Shown here piece by piece: positions 7,047 through 14,127 of a stretch of 19,321 bases of DNA. How positions within the stretch are numbered: position 1 is the stretch's first letter; the number at the start of each line of letters is the position of its first letter. The stretch covers positions 1-19,321 of the forward strand of contig JAAYJY010000232.1 in the NCBI GenBank assembly GCA_012522705.1. Reading direction: 5' to 3'. Source of the stretch: Syntrophomonadaceae bacterium. GTDB lineage: Bacteria; Bacillota; Syntrophomonadia; Syntrophomonadales; Syntrophomonadaceae. The translations under genes were made by a program, and so were the position numbers. Under the pieces are notes generated by a model. That model made no database searches, had not been told where the DNA came from, and worked only from the letters and a program-made list of their open reading frames with translations.

Positions 7047-7075
7047 ATTATTATGCTATTATGAACTTATGTCAA
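7047..7075 (-). promoter_or_regulatory. Promoter of the CGGC-ZIP operon, near-copy of the 3532 promoter
   Basis: The minus strand reads TTGACA (7075-7070), a 17-base spacer and AATAAT (7052-7047). The 31 bases 7075-7045 match 3532-3562 except at three positions. Predicted transcription start near 7040, which places the pseudoknot stem about eight bases from the RNA 5' end. Confidence 0.8.
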
Positions 7076-7126
7076 TAACCCGTTCGGCCCAAACACCTTG
7101 CTGGCCGGCCGCCGCCGATGCCATCC

Positions 7127-7158
7127 AAAAACCGGGCCCCGTCAATGATGGAGCCCGG
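7127..7158 (-). terminator. Rho-independent terminator of YbjQ copy 2
   Basis: On the minus strand GCCCGG-type arms (7158-7153 with 7137-7132) are followed by TTTTT. It lies about 50 bases after the YbjQ stop and shields the CGGC-ZIP promoter from readthrough. It shares most of its stem and loop sequence with the terminator at 305-340. Confidence 0.85.
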
Positions 7159-7206
7159 CGCAGAAGTGGATATGACAAGTGTTGAAGCAGCCATGGCTTT
7201 GCTATT

Positions 7207-7539
7207 CTACATACTAAGGGGCGGATCGGCCAATTTGACTGCGGTCCCGCTGGCAAACAACATCAGCATATCATCGTGCATAACCAGGTGATCGAAGGCG
7301 ATGGCGACAATCGCGTCGGCTCCCATTTTCTCCGCCTTGGTCTTCATTTCCGCGATGGCCGCCAAACGGGCCTGGGTCATGTGGTCTTTGTACCCGGGTA
7401 CCGCCTCGGTGGGTGCGGTCGCTATGCCGGTAATGATCTCCTTGGCCATTTTCTCTTCCCAGATGGATTGGCCGGCTACCAGGCCGAGGTACTCGTCTAT
7501 GGAGCGGTTTTCCACTGTTTGTGTAGTTGTGACAATCAT
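7207..7539 (-). CDS. YbjQ/DUF74-family protein, copy 2
   Basis: This is a complete 110-residue member of the PF01906 family. The N-terminal MIVTTTQTVE is followed by the conserved GIATAPTEAVPGYKDHM region. The core RLAAIAEMKTKAEKMGADAIVAIAFDH is typical of these proteins, which assemble as pentamers. No biochemical role is firmly known; heavy-metal binding is the traditional label. A strong AAAGGAGG lies seven bases before the ATG. It forms a single-gene unit with its own conserved upstream region and terminator, in the same orientation as the truncated copy at the left edge, about 7 kb away. Confidence 0.95.
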   Translation of the reverse strand: MIVTTTQTVENRSIDEYLGLVAGQSIWEEKMAKEIITGIATAPTEAVPGYKDHMTQARLAAIAEMKTKAEKMGADAIVAIAFDHLVMHDDMLMLFASGTAVKLADPPLSM

Positions 7540-7847
7540 TCCTTATCCTCCTTTCCATTTTCAAAGGGGAGTTAAGCCCTGATACAACAACAACTTGAAA
7601 TTAGTGGACCGGATTGGTGAGCTCCTGCTTAATTCTATTGTGGCACCCAGCCGTTTATTTGTCCACAATATTCCAGTTGAATGCTTAACCGCTATCTCCG
7701 ATCAAGGGAAACCGTCCTTGATCCGGCGCTTTACCCCCACCTCAGAACAAGGCATGATATGTACATGGAAAACCCTGGCTATTTCTGCGCTGATGCAATA
7801 AAACAGCCTCCTCCTGCATTATTACTATAGAAGGCGGTGAAGCTCTG
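7540..7847. promoter_or_regulatory. Divergent intergenic region between YbjQ copy 2 and the sigma factor
   Basis: Bases 7560-7675 hold the same three sequence blocks as the upstream region of YbjQ copy 1, including TTTATTTGTCCACAATATTC. Beyond this, 7700-7723 carries a perfect inverted repeat (listed separately), and the last 100 bases should hold the sigma factor promoter. I see no convincing sigma-A boxes there. ECF sigma factors often drive their own genes from unusual promoters, and the GGAAAACC at about 7766 could be part of one, but this is a guess. Confidence 0.4.
7700..7723. repeat. Inverted repeat GATCAAGG / CCTTGATC
   Basis: Two perfect eight-base arms (7700-7707, 7716-7723) are separated by eight bases, with no T-run on either strand. 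It lies midway between the divergent genes, so it could be an operator for either. It has no match at the first YbjQ copy. Confidence 0.4.
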
Positions 7848-8420
7848 GTGATTCTTTGCATGACGTCTGCAAATGAATTCAGGGAAACTCCACAAAACTT
7901 AATCCTGGAGAGGTGTATTGCCGGGGTCGCCAATGGCGACCGGGAAGCTCTCGCGGAATTGTATAATGCCACCAGCCCGGCAGTTTATAGTTTCGCTCTT
8001 TCTGTTTTGAAGAACACCCATGATGCGGAAGATGTACTGCAAAACTGCTACCTGAATATCGCTTCCTCTGCGGGCAGCTACCGCTCCAAGGGAAAGCCCA
8101 TGGCTTGGATCTTGACCATAACCCGCAATCTCTGCCTGATGAAAATCAGGGAGTATCAGAAGACCGCCACGATGCCGAATGAGGATTGGATGCAGTATCT
8201 GGAATCAAACGAGAAGGTAACCCCGGAGGACCGGATAGTCTTGTCCGATTGCATGAAACGCTTGTCCGACCAGGAGCGCCAAATCGTAGTCCTGCATGTA
8301 GTCGCTGGTTTGAAACACCGGGAGATTGCCCAAGCCCTTGCCATTCCATTGTCGACTGTTCTTTCCAAACACAGGCGGGCCCTCAAAAAACTGAAACTAC
8401 TGCTGGGAGGAGAGCACTAA
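7848..8420 (+). CDS. ECF-type RNA polymerase sigma factor
   Basis: This is a 190-residue sigma-70 family protein of ECF size. Region 2 includes LYNATSPAVYSFALSVLKNTHDAEDVLQNCYLNI (about residues 40-73), with the usual DAED(V)LQ motif. Region 4 is DRIVLSDCMKRLSDQERQIVVLHVVAGLKHREIAQALAIPLSTV (about 127-170), a helix-turn-helix that would read the -35 element. I use the GTG at 7848, ten bases after AAGGCGG; an ATG at 7860 is the alternative and would remove four residues. Its TAA overlaps the ATG of the anti-sigma gene by one base (TAATG), which implies translational coupling. The regulon is unknown; autoregulation is common for such pairs. Confidence 0.93.
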   Translation: MILCMTSANEFRETPQNLILERCIAGVANGDREALAELYNATSPAVYSFALSVLKNTHDAEDVLQNCYLNIASSAGSYRSKGKPMAWILTITRNLCLMKIREYQKTATMPNEDWMQYLESNEKVTPEDRIVLSDCMKRLSDQERQIVVLHVVAGLKHREIAQALAIPLSTVLSKHRRALKKLKLLLGGEH

Positions 8421-9697
8421 TGGCAAGTAAAGAAATCGACGCAAAGATAAAGCAAGCCTTTTCAAACGCGGTTCCGGACGTTCTTGATTCTATTCTTGCC
8501 ATGAGCCAAGAGCAGAAAGGAGAAGTGATCGATATGACCGAAGAGATAAATACTAATTCAGGGGGCAAACGGATAGCGGGCATTGCCGCCGCATTCCTGC
8601 TCCTGCTGGCAGGAGTCTTGGGCTTCAATTACTACCACAGCAATTATGCAGTGGCAACCAAGGTGGCCCTGGAGGTTAATCCCAGCGTCGAAATCCAAGT
8701 CAACCAGCGGGAGCGGGTGTTGGATGTAGCCGCCCTGAACGAGGACGGCCGGCTCTTGCTGGGCGACATGGACTTTTCCGGCAGCGACCTGGATGTCGCC
8801 GTCAATGCCATCATAGGTTCCATGCTGCGCAATGGGTACCTGAGCGATCTGGCCAACTCCATCCTTATCAGCGTAGATAATGACGACCCGGTAAAGAGTG
8901 GGGAGCTGCAGGAAAGGCTGACCCGGGAGATCAACAGCCTGTTCGCAACCGGTGCCTTCAACGGCGCAGTGCTGAGCCAGACAATCTCCGCCAAGCAAGA
9001 GGTCCGCACCCTGGCGGATACTTATGGGATAACGGTGGGGAAGGCTCAGCTCATCCGGGAAATCACTGAGAAGAACAACCTCTACCAGTTTCAGGAACTG
9101 GTGCCCTTATCCATCAACCAGCTGAATCTCTTGAGCAGTTCCGCCGGCACCAATCTTGACAAGGTAACCTCGGTGGGCCAGGCCAGTGACAAAGCCTATA
9201 TCGGCAGGGAGGCAGCCAAGCAGATCGCCTTCGATCATGCCGGGGTGTCCGCCGCCAATGCAACCTCAGTAGATGTCGACATGGATTGGGAGCATGGCGC
9301 CATGGTCTATGAGGTGGAATTCAAGTCCGGCAGCTATGAATTCGAATATGACATCGACGCCAAGACCGGTGCCATTTATGGGAGTGAACGGGACCGGAAT
9401 GACAACGATGATTATGATGACGATCATGATTATAAAGCGCCGGACACGGGGACCAGCCAGTCGCAGCCCCCGGCATCATCCTCATATATCGGTACCGCCA
9501 GGGCCAAGGAAATCGCTCTGGCCCACGCCGGGGTGTCTGCCGGCAGTATCAGAGACTTGGATATCGAATTGGAGCGAGAGCATGGGGTCATGGTCTATGA
9601 GGTGGAATTCGAATCCGGCTACTATGAATATGAATACGAGATAGACGCCAGGACCGAAGCTGTCTACAAGAGTGAAAAGGACCGGAACGACGATTAG
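8420..9697 (+). CDS. RsgI-like membrane anti-sigma factor with two PepSY domains
   Basis: This encodes 425 residues. A cytoplasmic N terminus (1-50), which should bind the sigma factor encoded just upstream, is followed by one membrane segment (about 52-70). The external part contains an RsgI-type region starting VALEVNPSVEIQVN.RERVLDV (82-103), then two PepSY-like repeats (about 260-327 and 356-423). A spacer rich in Asp and then Ser/Pro separates them. The repeats share MVYEVEF and D.DA.T, and 22 bases are identical at DNA level, so the duplication is fairly recent. Such external domains sense cell-wall or extracellular signals. The start is the ATG of TAATG, not the upstream in-frame ATG at 8186. 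After the TAG the frame continues for seven codons, nearly all Asp, then TGA. Confidence 0.9.
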   Translation: MASKEIDAKIKQAFSNAVPDVLDSILAMSQEQKGEVIDMTEEINTNSGGKRIAGIAAAFLLLLAGVLGFNYYHSNYAVATKVALEVNPSVEIQVNQRERVLDVAALNEDGRLLLGDMDFSGSDLDVAVNAIIGSMLRNGYLSDLANSILISVDNDDPVKSGELQERLTREINSLFATGAFNGAVLSQTISAKQEVRTLADTYGITVGKAQLIREITEKNNLYQFQELVPLSINQLNLLSSSAGTNLDKVTSVGQASDKAYIGREAAKQIAFDHAGVSAANATSVDVDMDWEHGAMVYEVEFKSGSYEFEYDIDAKTGAIYGSERDRNDNDDYDDDHDYKAPDTGTSQSQPPASSSYIGTARAKEIALAHAGVSAGSIRDLDIELEREHGVMVYEVEFESGYYEYEYEIDARTEAVYKSEKDRNDD

Positions 9698-9823
9698 GAC
9701 GACGATGATGACGCTGATTGATGAAGCCGCCACGCATGTGTAACCGCCGGCTGCCGCCTGCGGCAGCATCTACTAATAACGCCGCTAACGAGCCAATCTC
9801 CCTATCATGTTGGTTCAATCGAG

Positions 9824-9856
9824 AAGAGCAGGCCTCAAACGCCTGCTCTTTCTTCA
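9824..9856 (+). terminator. Terminator shared by two convergent operons
   Basis: AAGAGCAGGC (9824-9833) and GCCTGCTCTT (9841-9850) form a perfect 10-bp stem with a seven-base loop, followed by TCTTCATT. It ends the sigma/anti-sigma operon. On the minus strand the hairpin also follows the XdhC-like gene, with a weaker T-run. A second hairpin without T-run, GCTGCCG/CGGCAGC, lies at 9750-9767. Confidence 0.85.
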
Positions 9857-9891
9857 TTAAAGGGAACTCCCATTTATAGGACTGGGCCTAT

Positions 9892-10431
9892 TTAGTAAAG
9901 ATCATCATGTACCTGTCCGGTACGGGTAACGTCCTGGACGCTGACGAAGCTGCCGGAGCGCCCGAATCTTACCGCCTGAATTTCCGCCACCGCTGCCAGG
10001 GCTATGTCTGCGGACATTTCTCCACCCAGGTCCAAACCAATGGGCAGATGGATCTTGACGAGATGCTCTTCCCCTACCCCGAGTTCCATCAGATTAGCCA
10101 GGTAAGCGGTGACCTTGCGCTTGTTGCCCATGATCCCTATGTATCGGGCAGGCGATTCGACGACCGCCTGCAAGACCGGTTCATCAAATTCATGGTTATG
10201 GGTCAGCACCACTATGCTGGTAGTGGGAGTGATCTCGCAATCCTTTAATAGGGCAACGATGTCTCCCAGCAAAAGTCTGGCTTGCGGAAATCTCTCCTTG
10301 GTGAGGGTCTCTGCCTGGCTATCTATTACCGTGATGTCGTAGCCCAGTATGGATGCGAATCGATAGACATTCCAAGCCACATTGCCGGAACCGGCGATGA
10401 TTATACTGTCTCTTTCCAAGTTAATTTCCAG
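9892..10431 (-). CDS. Stand-alone XdhC Rossmann-domain protein
   Basis: The protein has about 179 residues. It starts with a nucleotide-binding SIIIAGSGNVAWNVYRFASILGYDITVID and ends with GLDLGGEMSADIALAAVAEIQAVRFGRSG, the signature of the C-terminal Rossmann domain of XdhC/CoxI proteins (PF13478). The usual N-terminal XdhC domain is absent. XdhC proteins bind molybdenum cofactor, sulfurate it and insert it into molybdenum hydroxylases; Rossmann-only versions occur near selenium-dependent hydroxylase and metal genes. The start is unclear. The only good ribosome binding site, AAGGAGG (10447-10441), is nine bases before a CTG at 10431, while the first conventional start is a TTG at 10419, far from it. 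The gene follows the methyltransferase by 19 bases and is the last gene of the operon. Confidence 0.82.
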   Translation of the reverse strand: MEINLERDSIIIAGSGNVAWNVYRFASILGYDITVIDSQAETLTKERFPQARLLLGDIVALLKDCEITPTTSIVVLTHNHEFDEPVLQAVVESPARYIGIMGNKRKVTAYLANLMELGVGEEHLVKIHLPIGLDLGGEMSADIALAAVAEIQAVRFGRSGSFVSVQDVTRTGQVHDDLY

Positions 10432-10450
10432 GTTAAAAACCTCCTTAATA

Positions 10451-11281
10451 TTAGGTTGCCTGCCAATAGAGAAAGGCTATCTTGGCCTCGGTATCATCGC
10501 GGATGAGGCCGTTGACGGCCACTGTTTTCAGGTAGTCAAAGACCTGGCCGGTGTACCTGTCAATGTATTCCCGTTCCTCTTTGAGGGGACCAAGATGCCC
10601 GGCAAAATGCATGGCGGTGTCCTCATCCAGAGGCCACTCGACCACGACGTTGCTGTCATAATAGGACAGGTTGGGGTAATAACCAGCTTTCAGCAGTTCA
10701 TCGATGGACTTGCCAATAGAATTCTTGCCCCATTCTGAGTCATAAGGGCGTCCCAAAATATTGAGATATACGTCATTCTTCAGGCTGCTAAAGCGGCGGG
10801 CGAAATGGCAGGTAAAACACCAGTCTCGACTGGCCTGGGACATTTTCATCAAGCCACCGTCACTGCTGATTCCCGGACAAAGTGAGGCAAAAACCAGATC
10901 AAAGGCTTTTTCCAAACCACTCTGCCTTAAATCTATATCCTGCCAGGGCATGTCTATGAAGTCCACATTCTCCAAGCCGTTCAGTTCCACGTTTTGGCGG
11001 GCATATTCCAGCATTTTTCCCGAAATGTCCAGACCGGTTACCCGCTTGCCCTTTTGGGCAAAGCGCACTGTGAACATTCCCAGTCCGCATCCAATATCGA
11101 GGATTTCCGAATTGCTGTCATACAGGTTGTGATTGCGCAGGAAGTCATCAGTGTACTGGTAGCGGGCCTCGTTCTGCTGTCGGGCCTTCTGGTCCTCAGC
11201 GTCCCGGGTAGCCCATTTGGCCGAGCGGGCGTCCCACAGTTCTTTGGTATGTACCTCTACATTTGTCATGTCTTTTTCCAT
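10451..11281 (-). CDS. Class I SAM-dependent methyltransferase
   Basis: This is a 276-residue cytoplasmic protein. The SAM-binding motif I is EILDIGCGLGMFTVRFA (about residues 60-76), followed by VTGLDISGKMLEYARQN and, after DFIDMPW, the motif LVFASLCPGIS. The C-terminal half has no obvious match to a known substrate family and contains a CFTCHF motif. The target could be a small molecule, a metal ligand or a protein. An ATG at 11281 follows AGGTG by six bases; a GTG at 11290 is an alternative. It lies 22 bases after the DUF364 gene and 19 before the XdhC-like gene, so it belongs to the putative metal-chelate operon. Confidence 0.88.
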   Translation of the reverse strand: MEKDMTNVEVHTKELWDARSAKWATRDAEDQKARQQNEARYQYTDDFLRNHNLYDSNSEILDIGCGLGMFTVRFAQKGKRVTGLDISGKMLEYARQNVELNGLENVDFIDMPWQDIDLRQSGLEKAFDLVFASLCPGISSDGGLMKMSQASRDWCFTCHFARRFSSLKNDVYLNILGRPYDSEWGKNSIGKSIDELLKAGYYPNLSYYDSNVVVEWPLDEDTAMHFAGHLGPLKEEREYIDRYTGQVFDYLKTVAVNGLIRDDTEAKIAFLYWQAT

Positions 11282-11303
11282 GTCTATCACCTGGCCCCAA
11301 CTA

Positions 11304-12170
11304 TTAATTGTTTTTGCTGATTATTAGCATCTGGGCCGATTTGCCGAAGAAGTGATAGCCCGACCCCGCTTCGCTGATGATGTCCAACAACTCGTCTGGT
11401 TCGGTTACCAAAATCCCGCCCAAAGAGGTTACCCCCCGGGCGAAGAAAGCATCCGGCAGCATGCTTATGGTGGGGCCGGTCACAACTATCTCCGCTCCCG
11501 GTTTGGCCAGGGAGAGCAACCCTTGCAGGGTGTTATTGATAATGGTGGTGCCGGTTATCACCAGCAGGTCCGCATCCGGGACAAACTCCGGAGCCCGGCT
11601 GGCCTCGGCAAAATAGGGCATCTCATTGGGCTTCAGGGTCAATGGGTCCAGCTCCAGGATACGAAAATCGGCATCGGCAGCGATTAGCTTCCTTATCACC
11701 GGAACCAAGGCACCTACTACCACCGCCTTCATGCCGGGGGTAATCTCTAACTCGTCAAATGAGTCCTTGCCCAGTTCGATCCTATAATCCTTTTCCGGCA
11801 TCAGATCCCAGCAGGCTGCGCTTAAAGCATTCAAGGCGGCTATGCCCAAGGCTTTTCTCAAAATATTGTCTTTAAAGATGTCGTCCAAATAGGTACTGAC
11901 CTTCCGTCCCCCCAATTTTCCTGACAGGGGCATGGCTTTGGCGGAGCTGGGACAGCAAACCGCCTCCGGGATCTCCTTTATGGGGGTAAAGCAGAGACCG
12001 CCATGACCGTCACTCAGTTTTACCCCGGTGAAAAACAGGCCTATCGCCGCCCGTTCCACCGTCAACTGGTCCATCTTTTCCCCTAGAATAGCCCGGACAT
12101 GATCGATGGTCTCGGCCAGCATGGCGTTGGTTGGTGTGGTGTTGATGTTATCAGGTATTATGATCTTCAT
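11304..12170 (-). CDS. DUF4213/DUF364 protein (putative heavy-metal chelation)
   Basis: The protein has 288 residues. The N-terminal part, with ERAAIGLFFTGVKLSDGHGGLCFTP (about residues 39-63), matches DUF4213. The C-terminal part is a Rossmann-like DUF364 domain with AVVVGALVPVI, DADLLVITGTTIINNTL and VTGPTISMLPDAFFARGVT. Known structures of the family suggest metal or cofactor binding, and members often sit beside FecBCD-type importers, as here. Biochemical function is not established. The start is the ATG at 12170, preceded by AAGGA; the open frame continues upstream over the radical SAM gene only as a shadow. It lies 23 bases after that gene. Confidence 0.9.
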   Translation of the reverse strand: MKIIIPDNINTTPTNAMLAETIDHVRAILGEKMDQLTVERAAIGLFFTGVKLSDGHGGLCFTPIKEIPEAVCCPSSAKAMPLSGKLGGRKVSTYLDDIFKDNILRKALGIAALNALSAACWDLMPEKDYRIELGKDSFDELEITPGMKAVVVGALVPVIRKLIAADADFRILELDPLTLKPNEMPYFAEASRAPEFVPDADLLVITGTTIINNTLQGLLSLAKPGAEIVVTGPTISMLPDAFFARGVTSLGGILVTEPDELLDIISEAGSGYHFFGKSAQMLIISKNN

Positions 12171-12193
12171 TCCAATTCCTTCCCTTCCAATTT

Positions 12194-13177
12194 CTATTGT
12201 TGGTTGTCCCGGCCAGGGGTACGGAGCACCGGGATGCTTCGCCCGCAGCCGGGACATTCTTGAGCGGGCAAGTTCTGCTGGATGAACCGGGCCCCGCAGG
12301 CGCTGATACATAAACGTTCTATTAAAACCGCGCCGCAGTCCGGGCAAACAGTATCCAGCCAGGTCGAACCGATAAAATTACCGAAGTATATGAAGGGTAG
12401 TTTCTTTCTGGTATCCTCCACCAATTGGGCGATCTGCCCCACATCGGGAGGTATGGCGTTCGTCATCTGATGCTTGGGCAGCAGACGGAATACGTGCCAG
12501 GCCATCTCCGGGTCGATGGCCGCCAAAAAATCGACTATCCCTGGGATTTCATCTTCATTCCCCTCTTGCACTATCGGAGTAGTCACTTCCACATGAGCCC
12601 GGGAGGCCAGATACTCGATATTGCGCATGACCACCGCCGCCGACCGGAGGCCGGTGTGTTCCTGGAGGAACTGGTCGGACATGGATTTCAGGCTGATGTT
12701 GAACAAGTCCATGGTCGCGGCCATCATGGCGGCAGCTTCCGGGGTGAAGTAGCCGTTGGTGGAACAGCCCACCAGCAAACCCTTTGCCCGGGCCGCTCGG
12801 GCCACCGCCAAGGCGGAAGGCAGGTTGACCGTCACCTCATTGATGCCCAAATGGATGCCGATGCAGCCCAGTTCAAGAGCGCGGTCTACTATTTGCGCCG
12901 GCAGCAGCCGGTTGGTAAATACTTCTTGGGGTCGGATGGCCACATTGGCATTGATGCAGTAGGCGCAGCGAGCATTGCAATTAAATCCCCCCAACTGCAG
13001 AAACCGACTGTCAGGATGTACGTGGAAAAACGGGATCTGTTCTACATCCACGGCATCGCAGCGGGTCCATTGAAAGGGGTATTTCTCCACGACTTGGCCG
13101 TCTTTTTCTTCATACATTTGACACCGGCAATGTCCGGTGGAGAGCTCGCAGCGAAATTCGCAATAAGGGCACTTCAA
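12194..13177 (-). CDS. Radical SAM protein with N- and C-terminal cysteine clusters (COG1180-like)
   Basis: This is a 327-residue cytoplasmic enzyme. The radical SAM cluster motif is FNCNARCAYC (C67, C71, C74). An N-terminal cysteine group, CPYCEFRC...CRC (C3-C19), looks like a zinc ribbon or an extra cluster. A C-terminal group (C278, C281, C290, C294, C308, C311) resembles a rubredoxin-like or auxiliary-cluster region. The core resembles the pyruvate formate-lyase activase-like proteins, including the PflX/AmmeMemoRadiSam group. The substrate is unknown. It starts with TTG at 13177, 11 bases after AGGGGG; the frame's first residues (MKCPYC) fit the family. It lies 92 bases after the ATPase gene and 23 before DUF364, so it is part of the same operon. 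Confidence 0.9.
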   Translation of the reverse strand: MKCPYCEFRCELSTGHCRCQMYEEKDGQVVEKYPFQWTRCDAVDVEQIPFFHVHPDSRFLQLGGFNCNARCAYCINANVAIRPQEVFTNRLLPAQIVDRALELGCIGIHLGINEVTVNLPSALAVARAARAKGLLVGCSTNGYFTPEAAAMMAATMDLFNISLKSMSDQFLQEHTGLRSAAVVMRNIEYLASRAHVEVTTPIVQEGNEDEIPGIVDFLAAIDPEMAWHVFRLLPKHQMTNAIPPDVGQIAQLVEDTRKKLPFIYFGNFIGSTWLDTVCPDCGAVLIERLCISACGARFIQQNLPAQECPGCGRSIPVLRTPGRDNQQ

Positions 13178-13269
13178 GATTCATCCCACCCCCTCTGTTT
13201 GGTTTGCGGAAGATAGCATCCTGGTATCTCGTGCTCAATAACGCAGACCATCGTCCCCGCTCGGATAGT

Positions 13270-14127
13270 TTAATCGATCCGCTCCCGGGCCACCGGTTTC
13301 ACCAGCCGGAGTGCTTTCATCCTGCCCTGCGACCCCTGGCCGCCTTGATCCAACCGGGGAGGAAGACAGGCTACCCGTAATAATTCCGGCACCGGTATGA
13401 GACACAACCGGGTGTTGTATATCTCCAGCAGCAACTGTTCGGTAATTATCTCGTTGACCGGTCCGGTCTGCAGGTGCCCATCCCGGCTTAAAACCGCCAC
13501 TTCGCCGCCCAGCAACAGAGCGTGGTCGGGGTTATGAGTGGTCATGACCACTGAATAACCGCGTTCGGCCATGTCCCGGATGATATTTAGAACTCGCAGC
13601 TGATTGCCGGAATCCAGATGAGCAGTGGGCTCGTCAAAAAGTATGACTTTGGGTTCTTGCACCATGGCCCGGGCGATGACTGCCTTCTGCATTTCCCCAC
13701 CGCTTATCTCGGTGTAGGACTTGTGAGCCAAATGAGTGATCTCCAGGACCTCCAGGGCATCCCAGGCGGCTTTCTTATCTGCTTCCCCTGGTCGGCCGAA
13801 CATAGGGATCCGGGGGGCCCGCCCCATAGTAACAAAATGCAGGACTGTATATCCATAAGCAGGGGTATGGACCTGCTGCACATAACCTACCACCTGGGCT
13901 ATTTCCCTGAATGTCATGGTACCAAGATCCTGGCCGAACAGCTTGATTTCCCCACAGGTAGGTGTCAGCAACCCGACCATACAATTCAGCAGGGTGCTTT
14001 TTCCCGCCCCATTGGGCCCCAGAATAGACAGTATAGACCCCTCCGCCAAGGTCAGGGAGACATCGTTAAGGATGCTTCTATCCGTCTGGGGATAGGTGAA
14101 GCCCAGATTGTTGATCTCGTATATCAA
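13270..14127 (-). CDS. ABC transporter ATP-binding protein, FecE/FepC/BtuD type
   Basis: The protein has 285 residues. Walker A is GPNGAGKST (37-45), the signature is ISGGE (141-145) and Walker B is VILFDEP (161-167). Together with its permease and binding protein it would power uptake of an iron-siderophore, heme, cobalamin or other metal-chelate substrate. The start is a TTG at 14127, 11 bases after GGAGG, and overlaps the permease stop by four bases (TTGA); the longer open frame upstream is a shadow of the permease gene. The last 30 residues, rich in Gly, Gln and Arg, go beyond the usual ATPase length and look variable. Confidence 0.94.
   Translation of the reverse strand: MIYEINNLGFTYPQTDRSILNDVSLTLAEGSILSILGPNGAGKSTLLNCMVGLLTPTCGEIKLFGQDLGTMTFREIAQVVGYVQQVHTPAYGYTVLHFVTMGRAPRIPMFGRPGEADKKAAWDALEVLEITHLAHKSYTEISGGEMQKAVIARAMVQEPKVILFDEPTAHLDSGNQLRVLNIIRDMAERGYSVVMTTHNPDHALLLGGEVAVLSRDGHLQTGPVNEIITEQLLLEIYNTRLCLIPVPELLRVACLPPRLDQGGQGSQGRMKALRLVKPVARERID

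Noticed and set aside
3532..7075. Facing 31-bp repeats as terminal inverted repeats of a transposon
   Set aside because: No transposase lies between them, flanking bases show no target duplication, and both copies have correct -35/-10 spacing directly upstream of genes.
9695..9721. Programmed TAG readthrough or pyrrolysine in the anti-sigma gene
   Set aside because: Only seven codons follow before TGA and no family feature would be gained; a simple stop mutation or alternative end is more likely.
12425..13216. Plus-strand open frame of 263 codons opposite the radical SAM gene
   Set aside because: The opposite strand carries clear CX3CX2C and zinc-ribbon motifs; the plus frame has no recognisable protein features.
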